64,000 nt of DNA from Athripsodes cinereus (taxonomy: Eukaryota > Arthropoda > Insecta > Trichoptera > Leptoceridae): assembly GCA_947579605.1 (NCBI GenBank), contig OX388322.1, forward strand, positions 3,658,001 through 3,722,000, read 5' to 3'. The translations under genes were made by a program, and so were the position numbers. The notes beneath the pieces are model-generated. The model made no database searches, was not told where the DNA came from, and saw only the letters and a program-made list of their open reading frames with translations. Below are positions 14,147 to 24,984 of this stretch, in pieces (the stretch's first letter is position 1; each line of letters begins with the position of its first letter).

Positions 14147-14947
14147 TATTGATGTGTGTTCTAAGCCAATGTCTATAATAAATCGTTATCCTACTTGCGA
14201 TCAATCAAGAAAACCGCAACGACTATGATTAATCGTGCAGAGTACATTTGACGAGATAAACTTGTGTATTTAACAATTAAGTTTCTAGTGATGAATTCGT
14301 CAATTGAGAAAACAATTTCTCCAAGAACAGATCAGAAATTTGCTCTATGAATAATTGTGTATCTAGTAATTTATATATTTATTTATTTGATCAATAAACG
14401 GCAATATATGTACGTAAATTGTGTGCCTTTGAGCTCAAATGTTCATAGTTGCATGAATTGCTCCACATCTTCACTGGTTACCTATTTCATTATTCATGAT
14501 ACATAATATAAAAAGGGTTCGACCGATGTCTGCTTCATCGCTTCGACAACTCTTCACGGATCGATTCCCCGACAGTTTCTCACGTGGTAGTATCGAAGTA
14601 TCGAAGCTCTCGAAGTGGCTCTCGCTCGAAGGTGATCGACATCTCCTTATAGGGAAACACGGCCGCTAAACACCAGTTAGACGTGTTCTACTAAGTGGTG
14701 TCGATTTACTTTCTATCGATGGTTATTTATTGACTAATGTAAACGATGTAAAAAGAATTTCAAATAGGTTGGCCCGGATTGATTATACGTTTAACAATAT
14801 AGAATTAATAACATCCTTAAAAATTCACCGCTTACCTACCCGTCTCATTCTCTAAATCTCGTCAAATTATAAATATGTCTGAAGTCTGAACTGTAGAGAA
14901 TTTTGCCCCGCGTATACCTATTTGATGTTGGTATTTAACATAAATTG
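14147..14947. other. No gene; contains a TATA plus GC-rich segment
   Basis: Mostly AT-rich, except for the segment at 14507-14700, which is listed separately. Confidence 0.4.
14507..14700 (+). promoter_or_regulatory. Possible core promoter: TATA box with GC-rich downstream segment
   Basis: TATAAAAAG at 14507-14515 is followed by about 185 bases of much higher GC than the surroundings, with the word ATCGAAG repeated (near 14594-14612) and many TCGA-containing words. TATA followed by a GC-richer transcribed leader is what an insect promoter or a retrotransposon LTR can look like. No coding frame follows within the segment, and I see no second LTR copy. Tentative. Confidence 0.2.
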
Positions 14948-15167
14948 GCCCTTTTCTGTAAGTTTTCGAGTGTCCTATAAATAGCAAAAAAAAATAAGAC
15001 ATTTTACATCTTACATTCAGCGATGAAGTTTGCAACTCACTTCGAATGTTATAACTTTTTGAAAAGGAGAGGACAGATTACAATCATGTTTATTACATGA
15101 AGCTGGTCTGCCGGCTACCCTACTTGTAGGACGTGCCGTGATGGTATAGTAGTAGTAATAGTGGTAG
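14948..15167 (+). repeat. SINE family 2, degenerate copy
   Basis: Recognisable by comparison with the young copies at 38844 and 55481. It shares GTAAGTTTTCGAGTGTCC, ACATTTTACATCTTA, TTCAGCGATGA and GGCTACCC-ACTTGTAGG, and ends GCCGTGATGGTATAGTAGTAG. The 5' tRNA-like start is lost or unrecognisable and the interior is heavily substituted, so this is an old copy. Confidence 0.7.
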
Positions 15168-15755
15168 ATTTAAAATTGCATCAACCACATTTTTAAGGTT
15201 TCCCGCCATAAAAAATGTGTGCCTTTAAAATTTACATACACGCACACGAAAGGATGCGGTAATTATTTAAAATTGTAAGATCGAAATCACAATTTTATTT
15301 AGCATCTGCATGCGAAAATAATTTATCTACAGCTTGCAAGACCCAAAAATTAGTCTTTACTACGTCTAAATGAAAAGAAAAACAAAAAAAACTATTGCAA
15401 AAACAATATAAATTTCAGACATACTGAGAAAACAACTAATCCTCCCCAGACTCGATATAAAGATATTGCCACAGCCAACCAAAATATATTGGAAAAAAAT
15501 ATTTGATAATTCTTGGAGAAGAAAATGCAGCTTTATAGGTATTAAAAATAAACATGAGGTATTTCACATTTATTTATTTATTTCCATTTTTATTTATTAT
15601 ATGTATATCATATTAATTTATTATATGTACACACGGGCAAATAAAACAAAATTACACATAAAAACATTATCAACAAACCAGCAAAATACTCATTCGTAGA
15701 ATGCAGCAGCTAACAAAAAGAACAATACATAAAGTGAGGTAAACATATTAGTATG
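15168..15755. other. No recognisable gene
   Basis: AT-rich sequence; the 77-codon open frame on the plus strand is low in complexity (I/Y/K-rich) and not family-like. Confidence 0.45.
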
Positions 15756-16508
15756 TATAGCTAGTTAGGAAAAATGGAAAGTATACTGTTGTCAAAGTAC
15801 AACATGAAAATAAATAAAGATAAAACAAAATGTATGGTCGTTGGAAGGGAGGAAGCGACTGCGAACATTGCCATAAATGGAGTGAGCATCAAACAAGTAA
15901 GAGAATTCGTGTACTTGGGCAGCAGAATAAACCAGGACGGACGCTCCAAATCAGAAATTGTGAGCAGAATAAACCAGGCACGAATTGCCTTTAACAAAAA
16001 ATCCAAAATATTAGAATCCCCTAATATTGATCTAAGCGTGAGGAAGAATCTCACTAAAGCCTTTGTGTGGAGCATTCTGCTATATGGATGCGAGACGTGG
16101 ACCATCAGTAAGAGGGAAAGCGGACGGTTAGCGGCATTTGAAATGTGGTGTTATAGACGCATGCTGAAGATTCATTGGTCGGAACACGTCGAAAACGAAG
16201 AAGTGTTAACCAGGGTTGGCGAAAAAAGGCAACTCCTCAAAAGAATCTGCCAACAACGAGCTAATTGGATTGGCCACAACATCAGGCACCCAGGACTGCT
16301 CATCGCAATCGCAGAGGGCAGGACCGAAGGCACAAATGGCAGAGGTCGACCGAGAGACGCCTATATGGACCAACTGAAGAGGGACATGAGCTGTGGCTCA
16401 TATATGGAGTTGAAGAGACTGGCTGAGAATAGGGAGGAGTGGAGAAATAAGTCAAAACTCGTTGCAGACCAATCCAATGGATTGTAACTCATTATATATA
16501 TAGCTAGT
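15756..16508 (+). mobile_element. 5'-truncated LINE (non-LTR retrotransposon) with target duplication
   Basis: The insert is bounded by a 10-base direct repeat TATAGCTAGT (15756-15765 and 16499-16508), which I read as the target-site duplication. It carries only the 3' end of a LINE: the C-terminal reverse transcriptase frame, a very short 3' untranslated part (TAACTCATTATATATA) and a TA-rich microsatellite-like tail instead of poly-A. The copy at 52828 shares the coding part and this tail, so both belong to one family, probably RTE-like judging from the short repetitive tail. Confidence 0.8.
15774..16487 (+). pseudogene. LINE reverse transcriptase C-terminal part, truncated
   Basis: Open for 237 codons to TAA. 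Residues about 10-25 (KYNMKINKDKTKCMVV) correspond to the end of the reverse transcriptase fingers/palm region that follows the catalytic aspartates in full elements. EFVYLGSRI and a G-R-S-K-S-E-I-x-x-R-I-x-x-A segment follow, then LLYGCETWTISK, FEMWCYRRMLKI-WSEHV, WIGHNIRHPG and NGRGRPRD. These are the usual order of motifs in the C-terminus of RTE-like and related LINE proteins. The catalytic aspartate motif and the endonuclease are absent because of 5' truncation, so the ATG at 15774 is only the first methionine in a residual frame. It should not make an active enzyme. The frame is undamaged, so the insertion is fairly young. Confidence 0.85.
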
Positions 16509-18763
16509 AACTCTGGTGTATATAGCTAGCAAAGGATACAGCAAATAAACGAATGAACAAACGGGCTGGTTCGCTTGAACAATAGCTATAATAACGGCGA
16601 CCTTGGAAGGTGGTGTTGGTTGCATACGCAACAATCACAATATGACAATTAGGTACCTGCCGGGCTGCGCACATTGCAGACAGAGCCTTTATCAGAGTTT
16701 ATCACAAAAACAGGATGCTGTTGTACCTACAATTTTAAATAAAATAATCCACACGAAAGTCACGATGAAAAAATATCCCGTTATTTGATTTCAAAGGATA
16801 AACAGCGTTACCGAACATTATCAAATTTCAATAATAGGTACAGACGACCGTGAAAGTTCTTAAATTGGATTACACACGACAAAAATAGTTCACATTTATT
16901 TAAAAGGACATAATATGAGACAACATTGATAATATTACATAATAATATACTGTTTGATGATAGGGCTGAAGTTTGGGGAATCGATTACAGTAATTATTGT
17001 CAAACCATTACAAACAAGTTGTAACCTACTGAAAACAATACATCAATAATAAATCAACATCCAGAATAAACGCAAATAATTGTAGAAACTGTAGAAAGAA
17101 ACAATAGACAGGATAAAACTACCAAAAGGTGTTTTTTCGTACCTACAAGATTATGTTTCACAACTACTTCAATATGCAAAAGGGATTTTCGCAATCTGTA
17201 AGTTTGTATGAAGTGCAAATTGATGGGTTTAAATTTAACCCATGAGATAATTGACATGTGAGACATACCTAACTTTTAAACTTCTATTAGTAAATTGCCC
17301 TAGATAATACTAAAGGATAAAAGTTAAGACGAACGCGAGTCATTAAAAATGATTCAAAATAAAAAAAAACGTAAAAAAATTATAAAGAAAATCTTAACTT
17401 TAACTATCAGTCTACGAAAATCCATCTACAATTTCACAAGCGTGAACACTAATAAAGAATAAAATAAAACGCTAATTACAAATGAGGTGTCATAAGGATG
17501 AATTAATATAAATAAAGACATAAAAGGAAAATCATAAATTTCAAATTAAACGTCAACTCACGGCCATAAACAAACTTCAACAACGGTAAAAGCATAAATT
17601 AGGAACAGCCTATTGCGAAAATGATTGCAAATGAGCATAAAGTATAAGATTTTATTGAAGATTAATGTGATACATTTCACAATTATTGTTGTTTAACCCA
17701 TATATTAAATGTAGAATTAATTTGCGATCTCGTTGGGACTCGATCGACAGTATAATTTGATCGAGTCTCTTTACTTCACTAAGTATGCAGATATAGTTAA
17801 TAGTTACGAATCATAATAATATAATAATAATTGTATATTTGCACACAATATAACAGATGTTTTCATGAAAACAATGCTTTCCATATAAGTCAAGACAGTC
17901 GCATTGTTTATTGGCTCATTATTGTATACAATTTGCATAGTGCTGCGCCGCATAAGGTATAGGTACTCAATGTTCTGAGATGTGGTGATGCTGCTCTCGT
18001 TGTTATTACTTTAATAATATTGTGGTACACTGGAACATAGAAACAGTTTTATTAATCATTATCGTTATTGTCGACAATGGAGAAAGGAAAAATGTTCTAC
18101 TTTGCGAATGAATTACATTATTAAAATCTGTGTTTCAAAAGCGACTTATTATTGGAGCTAACAAGCGCAGTTCTTTTAAAAGCCAACAATTTATTTAGCA
18201 AAATATATAATTAACATGTTACCTATACAAATATAACGCTGCTGGAGACATAATCAGACTAATCTTACCGTAGAATCAAAACAATGGGAGAAAATGCAAT
18301 TCTAAGTAAAATACTTTCATTTTTTTTATTTTCTCCTGGTCTTGCATTCCGATCATCTGGGGTCAGATTTACTGATCCTCACTATTCAAGTACCCCTACG
18401 TCTGTGATGGATCAATCAAAATGGTTAGATAAAAAATACAGGATATGGCGCGAGGATTTGGTACAGTGTAGTAACGAATAAAAGCATAAATTAAGGTAAA
18501 ACATCTGTGCTTATCAGGTCCACATCTTGTATAAAGACAGTATAAGTTGTAGATAGATAGTTCTAGTTTTGGTTGGAAATACAGAGATGGGTGGAAAATA
18601 AAGGAAGCCTCTCTTGAATAACCTGAATAGCGTATTGTTCGAAGGTAAACCCGAGTCGAGATAAGATGAAAATGGCAACAATAGTTCTGTACGTGAATCG
18701 CTAAACTTTTTAATATACATACGGTTGCTGTTGTTTGTTTTCAGAAGATTATGTGACTTCTGG
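16509..18763. other. No recognisable gene; one short perfect hairpin
   Basis: AT-rich spacer. At 17734-17765 a 9-bp perfect stem (GACTCGATC / GATCGAGTC) closes a 14-base AT-rich loop. Nothing else is recognisable. Confidence 0.4.
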
Positions 18764-19207
18764 CAGTGGCGTAGCTAGGGGGGGGGGGGCAGGGGGGGAC
18801 GTATGTCCCCGGGCGCCACATTAGGGGGCGCCAAAATGAGTATTAAAACTATTTTTTTTTATTTTATTTTGATGTATACTAATGTATCCCAAATACGTTT
18901 GCAAGATTAAATTTTGGAGCTCCACAAATATCTTCACTACAAACCAGTTGGCAAACACGATTTTGGCGCCCCAATTGAGCATTAAGGGGCGCCATTCTAC
19001 TCATAAGCAAAATGACACATCCACAATGCAGGATTGCTGATGGCCTTTTTTTTAACAAAGATCAGTTCGGGTTCAAATATTATTCTTCATAAGCTTCATG
19101 CTTCGAAAATGAACCATATAAACTGTAAAATTTCAAAAATTTCTTGGGGACTCCGAGAAGGGGCGCAGACTTCGTCCCCGGGCGCAGATGACCTAGCTAC
19201 GCCACTG
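18764..19207. mobile_element. hAT-type MITE, 444 bp, exact target duplication
   Basis: The 16-bp terminal inverted repeats are perfect (CAGTGGCGTAGCTAGG at the left, its reverse complement at the right). An exact 8-bp direct repeat ACTTCTGG flanks the element (18756-18763 and 19208-19215), as in hAT insertions. The interior has no transposase. It holds G-runs near the left end and recurrent GGCGCC words; the phrase GTCCCCGGGCGC occurs near both ends in direct orientation. The CAG-GGCG start resembles that of the autonomous hAT at 27369 (CAGAGGCGG), but I cannot say that element mobilises it. Confidence 0.9.
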
Positions 19208-19215
19208 ACTTCTGG

Positions 19216-19777
19216 CTTTGTATTCGCACACAAACTAAACATACATACACAAGGTAGTAAGTAATGTACACTGTCATTCAGATTTTTTTTATATTAATAA
19301 TCTTCCAACATTCCTATTCGGTTTTTCTTTTCTTTTTTTATTAAACATCAACTTATATGTTAATTCTACGGCCTTTTCTTTTTTTGACTATATAAACCAA
19401 GAAGAATTATAACGCCGTTGAAAAAATATCACGTAATGTGCTTATGGGAGTTTTCTATTTATTGGTACTAGAGATATTGACAAATTTAAAATCATATAGG
19501 AAATTACAAAAGGTAACCACAGCAACTGAAAGAGAACATCTGCAAATAAGATAAAATAAATATTTAATATTTTTACATACCGAAGTTACATACTAATATC
19601 ATCGATTAGCAAGGCCGAATCCTACCTCCGGTAGCAGAGCTCGCTAGTTATTATAGGTATCTATTCAATTCAACAATTCAATACTCAGCGGCGTCAATAT
19701 TTGAACAGTTGATGTTGATTGGATAGTGTGCGGCGATGATTATGCAAATAACGACCGTCCCACATTGAATTATAGAA
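19216..19777. other. No recognisable gene
   Basis: AT-rich spacer between the hAT MITE and the Tigger derivative; no supported feature. Confidence 0.4.
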
Positions 19778-19779
19778 TA

Positions 19780-20589
19780 CAGTGGAACCTCTCATAACGA
19801 GTACCTCTCATAACGAGCAAAAAAAATGTGAAAAAGTTGCTCCCATAACGAGCGATGTTTCGCATAACGAGTTACAGAGAAAGGGTTAGTCCCTTTTTCA
19901 CGACATTCAATTGTGACCTTGTGAGCCGGGATTTCCGCGCCAGTACATTCGGGTTTAGCACTCGCTCCGCTAGCGGCTTGGTTTCGCATGTGATCACCCA
20001 TTCTTCCAAAATTTGTATTGATATTATTAGAATTTTTTTTATGAGCATAGTCCGTTCAAAATTGTCCCCGAAGAAAACAACACAAGAAGACAGCCAGAAG
20101 AGAATAAAAATAACTGTTGAAATGAAAGATAAAAGCACTGAAAAACGAAAACAAGGTGTGAGCGTGGCATATCTAGCGCACACACATACTATCGGTCAAC
20201 ATCAACGATCTGCACTATTCTCAAGAACTAAGACTAAATTAAGAAAATGGATGCTGCAAAGGGAGTGTCAAGAATGTCTACGAAACGATTACGTTACGGT
20301 TAGTTCTCTATAGTTAAAAATGGTTAATTATTTGTTTTAAATTCATATTTTTATTAAGGTACGTTTATTTTTCTAATCTAAATTGTATTACAAGTTGTTA
20401 CACTCTTTTATAAGTAATTTTATTTGAATAAACGTTAATAAAAAAAAAATCATTAAGGTCTCCAAGAATACTTATTCTTTCGGCATGGAACGCATTATCG
20501 TATTTTACATTGATTTGTATGGAAAAAAATGTTTCGCATAACGAGTAAGAGTCTGGAACGAATTAAACTCGTTATGAGAGGTTCCACTG
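19780..20589 (+). mobile_element. Tigger/pogo-type transposon, internally deleted (810 bp)
   Basis: The ends are inverted repeats starting CAGTGGAACCTCTCATAACGAG (right end reverse complemented: CAGTGGAACCTCTCATAACG). They are flanked by TA on both sides (19778-19779 and 20590-20591), the target duplication of the Tc1/mariner/pogo superfamily. The subterminal regions contain several CATAACGAG words: four at the left (19794-19871) and, at the right, one direct and one inverted. Only the 5' part of the transposase gene remains, so this is a non-autonomous deletion derivative. Confidence 0.9.
20041..20313 (+). pseudogene. Tigger/pogo transposase N-terminal remnant
   Basis: From the ATG at 20041 the frame is open for 90 codons. 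It includes the N-terminal DNA-binding helix-turn-helix signature of Tigger/jerky/CENP-B-like transposases: K-R-I-K-I-T-V-E-M-K, then a G-V-S-V-A-Y-L-A-H segment, then S-R-T-K-T-K-L-R-K. In intact proteins this region binds the terminal repeats. The CENPB-type second helix-turn-helix and the DDE catalytic domain are missing, and the helix positions carry unusual residues (for example HTHTIGQ where the family has a Y/R-G-x-S-x-S-T turn). It is a fossil of the deleted element. The same frame extends upstream to a non-ATG position (19855), which I do not accept as a start. Confidence 0.7.
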
Positions 20590-20591
20590 TA

Positions 20592-21009
20592 TTGTAAAAT
20601 CTAAAGGATGGCCCAACGTACCTCACATCATACTCGCATTACAATATTACAAAAACCGTGGGTTTCTACAGTACAGTTATTCAGAGGTTCTACCCGAACA
20701 ATAAGTCGCTGTTCATATATAATTCAGACGTCGTCAATACAATTATTTATAATGTGTTTAAAATGTACTATCTAGTTACAGAATATGATGTTACCGGAAC
20801 AGTATTGAATCTACAAATATATAATTAGATACGATATTTGCATAATTGAGAAGCAAACAAGAATCACTTTCGATTATTTATTAAAACGCCATCGACGATC
20901 AGAACGTTAAAATATTGTTGACATCTTGAAATAACATCTTACGATAAACTCACATTCCTACATAAATTATTACCAAATCCGCATTATAACATCATTCAAA
21001 GTAACCATA
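20592..21009. other. No recognisable gene
   Basis: AT-rich spacer with no supported feature. Confidence 0.4.
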
Positions 21010-21244
21010 AACATTATTAGTATTTGATTAAACATTTTATTAAATACTGTAATTTCCAAATTAAATTTATTTACCTCAAACGTTTTCGCCAAGGTTTCTG
21101 CTTGGCATCATCAGGAGGACTGATTAGTTAAAGTTCATATGTAGTGAGTCTGTTTTCTTGGCGAAAACGTTTGAGGTAAGTATATAAATTTAATTTGGAA
21201 ATTTATAGTGTTTAAAAAAATATTTAATTATGTGTTAATAATGA
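21010..21244. repeat. Foldback repeat with imperfect inverted arms of about 85 bp
   Basis: The left arm (about 21010-21093) and right arm (about 21155-21244) are inverted copies of each other. The shared core is TTACCTCAAACGTTTTCGCC followed by AAG; further out they share AATTTCCAAATTAAATTTA and, more loosely, CATTATTA-ATTAAA. Right next to the arms is a hammerhead-like core on the minus strand (separate entry). Inverted partial copies of this kind are common for Penelope-like elements, whose terminal repeats carry hammerhead motifs, but I see no reverse transcriptase here, so the origin is inferred. Confidence 0.65.
21076..21114 (-). ncRNA. Hammerhead-ribozyme-like core
   Basis: On the minus strand the sequence reads CUGAUGA (21114-21108), then a stem GCCAAG / CUUGGC closed by CAGAAAC, then GAAA (21087-21084), then ACGUUUGAGG. 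The CUGAUGA, stem II and GAAA order is the conserved catalytic core of hammerhead ribozymes. Stem III could form with the inverted arm at 21155-21180, which supplies ACCUCAAACGU. The bases just before CUGAUGA (GUCCUC) do not pair with the bases after the potential cleavage site, so stem I is poor and self-cleavage is doubtful. Similar motifs are known in Penelope-like and other retroelements. Confidence 0.45.
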
Positions 21245-24200
21245 ATTTCCAAAGTGTTAACACAAACACATTATTTTTTATTTTTTTTCTAATTTTTTTT
21301 TTATTCAATTATAAACAATACCTCAAAACAGCAACTAAGGTTGCTGGTGTCAGAGGCGTGCAGTATTACAAATCTGGTAAAACAATTCATAAATTTAAAT
21401 TATTTGATATTATAGTAAAATATAAGACACCAGAGCAAAGAATCACAGAACAGCAACACTATTGAAAACAAAAAACACAAAACACTATCACAAACATTGA
21501 GAAGTCATTACTAACTCTTGAATCCTCTTTCCAAACTTCTTTAGATATAATAAACGTAATTCTTGAGATATTATTTCATAAAATAACCAAGGAATAACAC
21601 ACCATGATACTAGGACAAACAGAGTTTAAACTTATCAACAACGCGGTTTCGTTTCCGTTTTCTACAGCATATTCTACAATAATTAAGTAATAATAATTGC
21701 CAAGATATCAATTCGTCCATAGGTACATAATAACATTATCTATTACACAATGATACTCGGATTATAAACAGTGAAAACAACGACGTTTTCACAATTATTC
21801 CATACAAATCACGTCTCACATCAATGCATAATAATCCATCAGGATTATCTACATTGTGCAAAAATCGTGTTGATATTCAACGAACCAGCGAATTCATAAT
21901 GCTCTTATCATGAGAGTGGCATACAACATCAAATTGTGCGCGATACCATAGTTATTCATTTATTTACTATGTTAAACTGAGTGACATGACAGTTGCAACC
22001 TTTGCGTCACTCAAAGTTTACATCAAAGATGTGATAGTAAGAAAATAGTCTGTAAAACTTAGCGTACAGAAATTACATAGTTTGAAATTAATACTGACTT
22101 ATTCAAGAAAATAATAAAACGAAATAAAAGAATGCAAAATAAAATCAACATTTAATAAAAAAAAAAACAACAGTTTATTCTCATCGTTTACAGCACATGC
22201 AGTTAGTTAACTAGTAATCCAAATAGTAGAAGATGTCGTTATATTATAGATTGATGGATATGATAATACAAATAAGACTAGAAAGTTGTGCAGAGGGCGT
22301 ATAATAAAATGACAGAGAAATATGCAAAAAATACCTATTGCTAATTAATTAATGCAAGGATACAATTAAATCTGTTCGGATGATACGAGGACAATGGAAA
22401 CATAAAACCATAATATCTCCATATCGGTAATGAATTGTTTAATAATGATATTATGTTTTTTATAATATGTTTGCAATGTATTATTAGTGTGTACTGTGTG
22501 GTAGTAATACATAAAGCCAATGATGATATTTGTGTGGCAGGTATGTATGATCTGTGATATAATGTATATTACCAATACTTAATATCATTAGGAATCTTTA
22601 ATAGATTCATTACATTATGTACCTCGTCTATTGTATTCGGTCGTGCTGTTAGACAGGACGAAGTAACACGTCCTTACACTCAAACAGATATAAGCATTGT
22701 GTCAAATTAAACCCTGACTAAAATATTACTTGTAACCATATTTTTAATACCTAGTTAATACCTATTCAAATAGGTTGACTATCAGTGAGTGTGATCAATT
22801 GGAATGATTAATCTAGAGTGTTTCAAAATATGATTGACATCTACACTTCTAGTAAGTAAAATCCAGTTCCCGACATCCAATTGTATCAAAAAATTCATAA
22901 CATTACTTGTAACTATCAAAAATTGTATCTGAATTTGTAATAGATTCATTACATTGTGTATCGCACACAAATTCCATTTACTCACATATTATACAAAGAA
23001 TTACTACTGCTATGTATTCAACCTGTTACACTTAACTAAGGGACACTTTCCTCACAGATAAAGTAATATTAGCATTGATCCAATTTAATTAGAAGAAAGA
23101 GTAGTAGTATAAAAGATTTACACGTCGGCGCTTTAGGCCTTATTTCTTATAAATATATGTATATTTACACATTCCTGAAGTTGGTTGACTGGAAGACGCT
23201 GATTTGCAACAAGTCAAGAACATAATAAGTGTTCTCTACATTATCATTGTCATGTCATTGTTCTGTTATATAAGGTTTATATTATTATTATTATTCTTTA
23301 TAAACGTTTCAATTTGAATATTCGACGTTCGAACATTGAGAAAGTGTACTGCCAAAGAAAATATTAATGTAATTCGAGTAAGGTTTCCTTTAAACCACGG
23401 CTTACAAATCGTTTATTGAGTGAATTTTTAATTAAGCTATGGTTTACTTTAGACATGTCTAGTTATCCAATGCTAAATATAATGTTTTTTTCTTTACGAG
23501 TACAATTGTTTGTTATTATCATTATTAGTATTTGAAGTAGTTTGATTTATTATTGACGTAACACGGGTGTCGGTGGTCGTGGGCAGGCGAAAGTGTCCCA
23601 TCTTAACTGCTGTGGGCGGGATGACAGCCTAACGCCCGCCGAATTATTGTATTTATCCGCTGCGATTTATTGTATTGTTGCTAAATAAATGTATTATGTA
23701 TTCTCTTAGTAAGTAGTTATCTACTCAAGTATGTAATAGTAATAACCATAATGATTCGCCATTGATGATGTTATTAAACGAGAAGATGCTTTACACTTTA
23801 CACTTGATACAACAAATAAAGAATTCTTCTTAAATAACAACATGGCTCAGTAACAGACCGTTGAACTATCAGTCTAGAAATACCGGGCTCAAATCTAAGC
23901 GAATATAGTGGAATTTTCATCGTCAAGTTCACACCCCCACACCGTCTAATAAATGATGAAGCCGGTTAATTTTAATATCTTATTAGACCATTAAACCTGT
24001 GCATACGCGACATTCCTTGCATGTGAAGGTTCAGCTGTCCTTCCGTCGTTTTGGGGTTCTTCCTGTTGAATTTCGTCCCTCAAGTAGTCCATAAACTTAT
24101 TTTTAACAAATGACTTAATCGTACCATTTTTCAGCAAATGAAAAATACAGTTTCTGACGACATAATACTTGAGTAACAAAAATTCAAAATATTTTAACAC

Positions 24201-24417
24201 AAAGTGGTTTGGCGAATATTAGACCAACTATTAGTAGACGAAATATGCTTTAGCTTATAAAAAAAAAACACATAATTGGTTTCATCGCAGATTCGAATGC
24301 AACTCAGCAACACGAGTTTGATAAAACATAACTGCCAACCAATGTCCATTTAGATAACAACACAAAAAATATGAAACAACGGCACCTATGTATAACAGCG
24401 ATACTGTATTATGTACT
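21245..24417. other. No recognisable gene; two minor repeat signals
   Basis: Mostly AT-rich. A diverged duplication (22600-22730 versus 22925-23090) and a GC-rich hairpin segment (23555-23700) are described elsewhere. The minus-strand frame near 23991-24110 is GC-richer and somewhat protein-like but unrecognised. Confidence 0.4.
23555..23700 (+). other. GC-rich hairpin segment followed by AATAAA
   Basis: An isolated GC-rich stretch contains GGCGGG and CCCGCC separated by 14 bases, a perfect 6-bp stem at about 23615-23640. A polyadenylation-type hexamer AATAAA follows near 23685. This would suit the 3' untranslated end of a gene or LINE, but no coding frame leads into it. Confidence 0.2.
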
Positions 24418-24976
24418 TAGGGTTGCCACTAGTATTATTTATTTGTACGCTAAAATACTCAATTTATGTGACTCAAAATGAATGGTTTTTCTATTTTTCT
24501 GATCTAGTAAAATATTCCTATACAAAAATGAGGTTATGAAATATTCCAAATTCCTATACCCCTCTGAAAATTCGTACAGGTAGGGAAGAGTGGTAGAAAT
24601 TAAGAGAAAAGAAAATCCTCAATTTCGGAAAACTAACAAAAATACTAAATTTCGGGATTAGAGAAAATATTATGCAACAATATAAAATTTTGGAATCTGA
24701 GATCTAAACAAAAAAACAAATCTCCTCACTAGGGCAAAATTAAAGTTAGATCGTGGTTAGATGGAAGAAATCACTATATAGTGATAATCTCGCCACTGCA
24801 CATCATCACATTTTTTCTTGTGTATATTGCTTTATTTTATTTGTTATATGAATGATGATGTGCAAGAAGAATAAAATAAATAAATAAATAAAGTTTCTAT
24901 TCTTTTTATTCTTACCGTGTAGGTAATTATGATTTGTTCTATCGAAAGAAAAAAACTATATTCGGTGGCAACCTTA
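24418..24976. mobile_element. MITE with GGTTGCCAC termini (559 bp)
   Basis: The left end reads TAGGGTTGCCACT and the right end, reverse complemented, TAAGGTTGCCACC. The flanking octamers TATGTACT (24410-24417) and TATATAAT (24977-24984) agree at 6 of 8 positions, which could be a decayed 8-bp target duplication. There is no transposase. The interior contains, in reverse orientation at about 24528-24603, a module also present in the MITEs at 58558 and 61297. It also contains a GCACATCATCA / TGATGATGTGC hairpin and an (AAAT)n run near 24875-24891. Confidence 0.55.
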
Positions 24977-24984
24977 TATATAAT

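Noticed and set aside
19855..20040. Upstream extension of the Tigger remnant to a non-ATG start
   Set aside because: It runs through the terminal-repeat region of the element and has no transposase similarity; the family-like part begins after the ATG at 20041.
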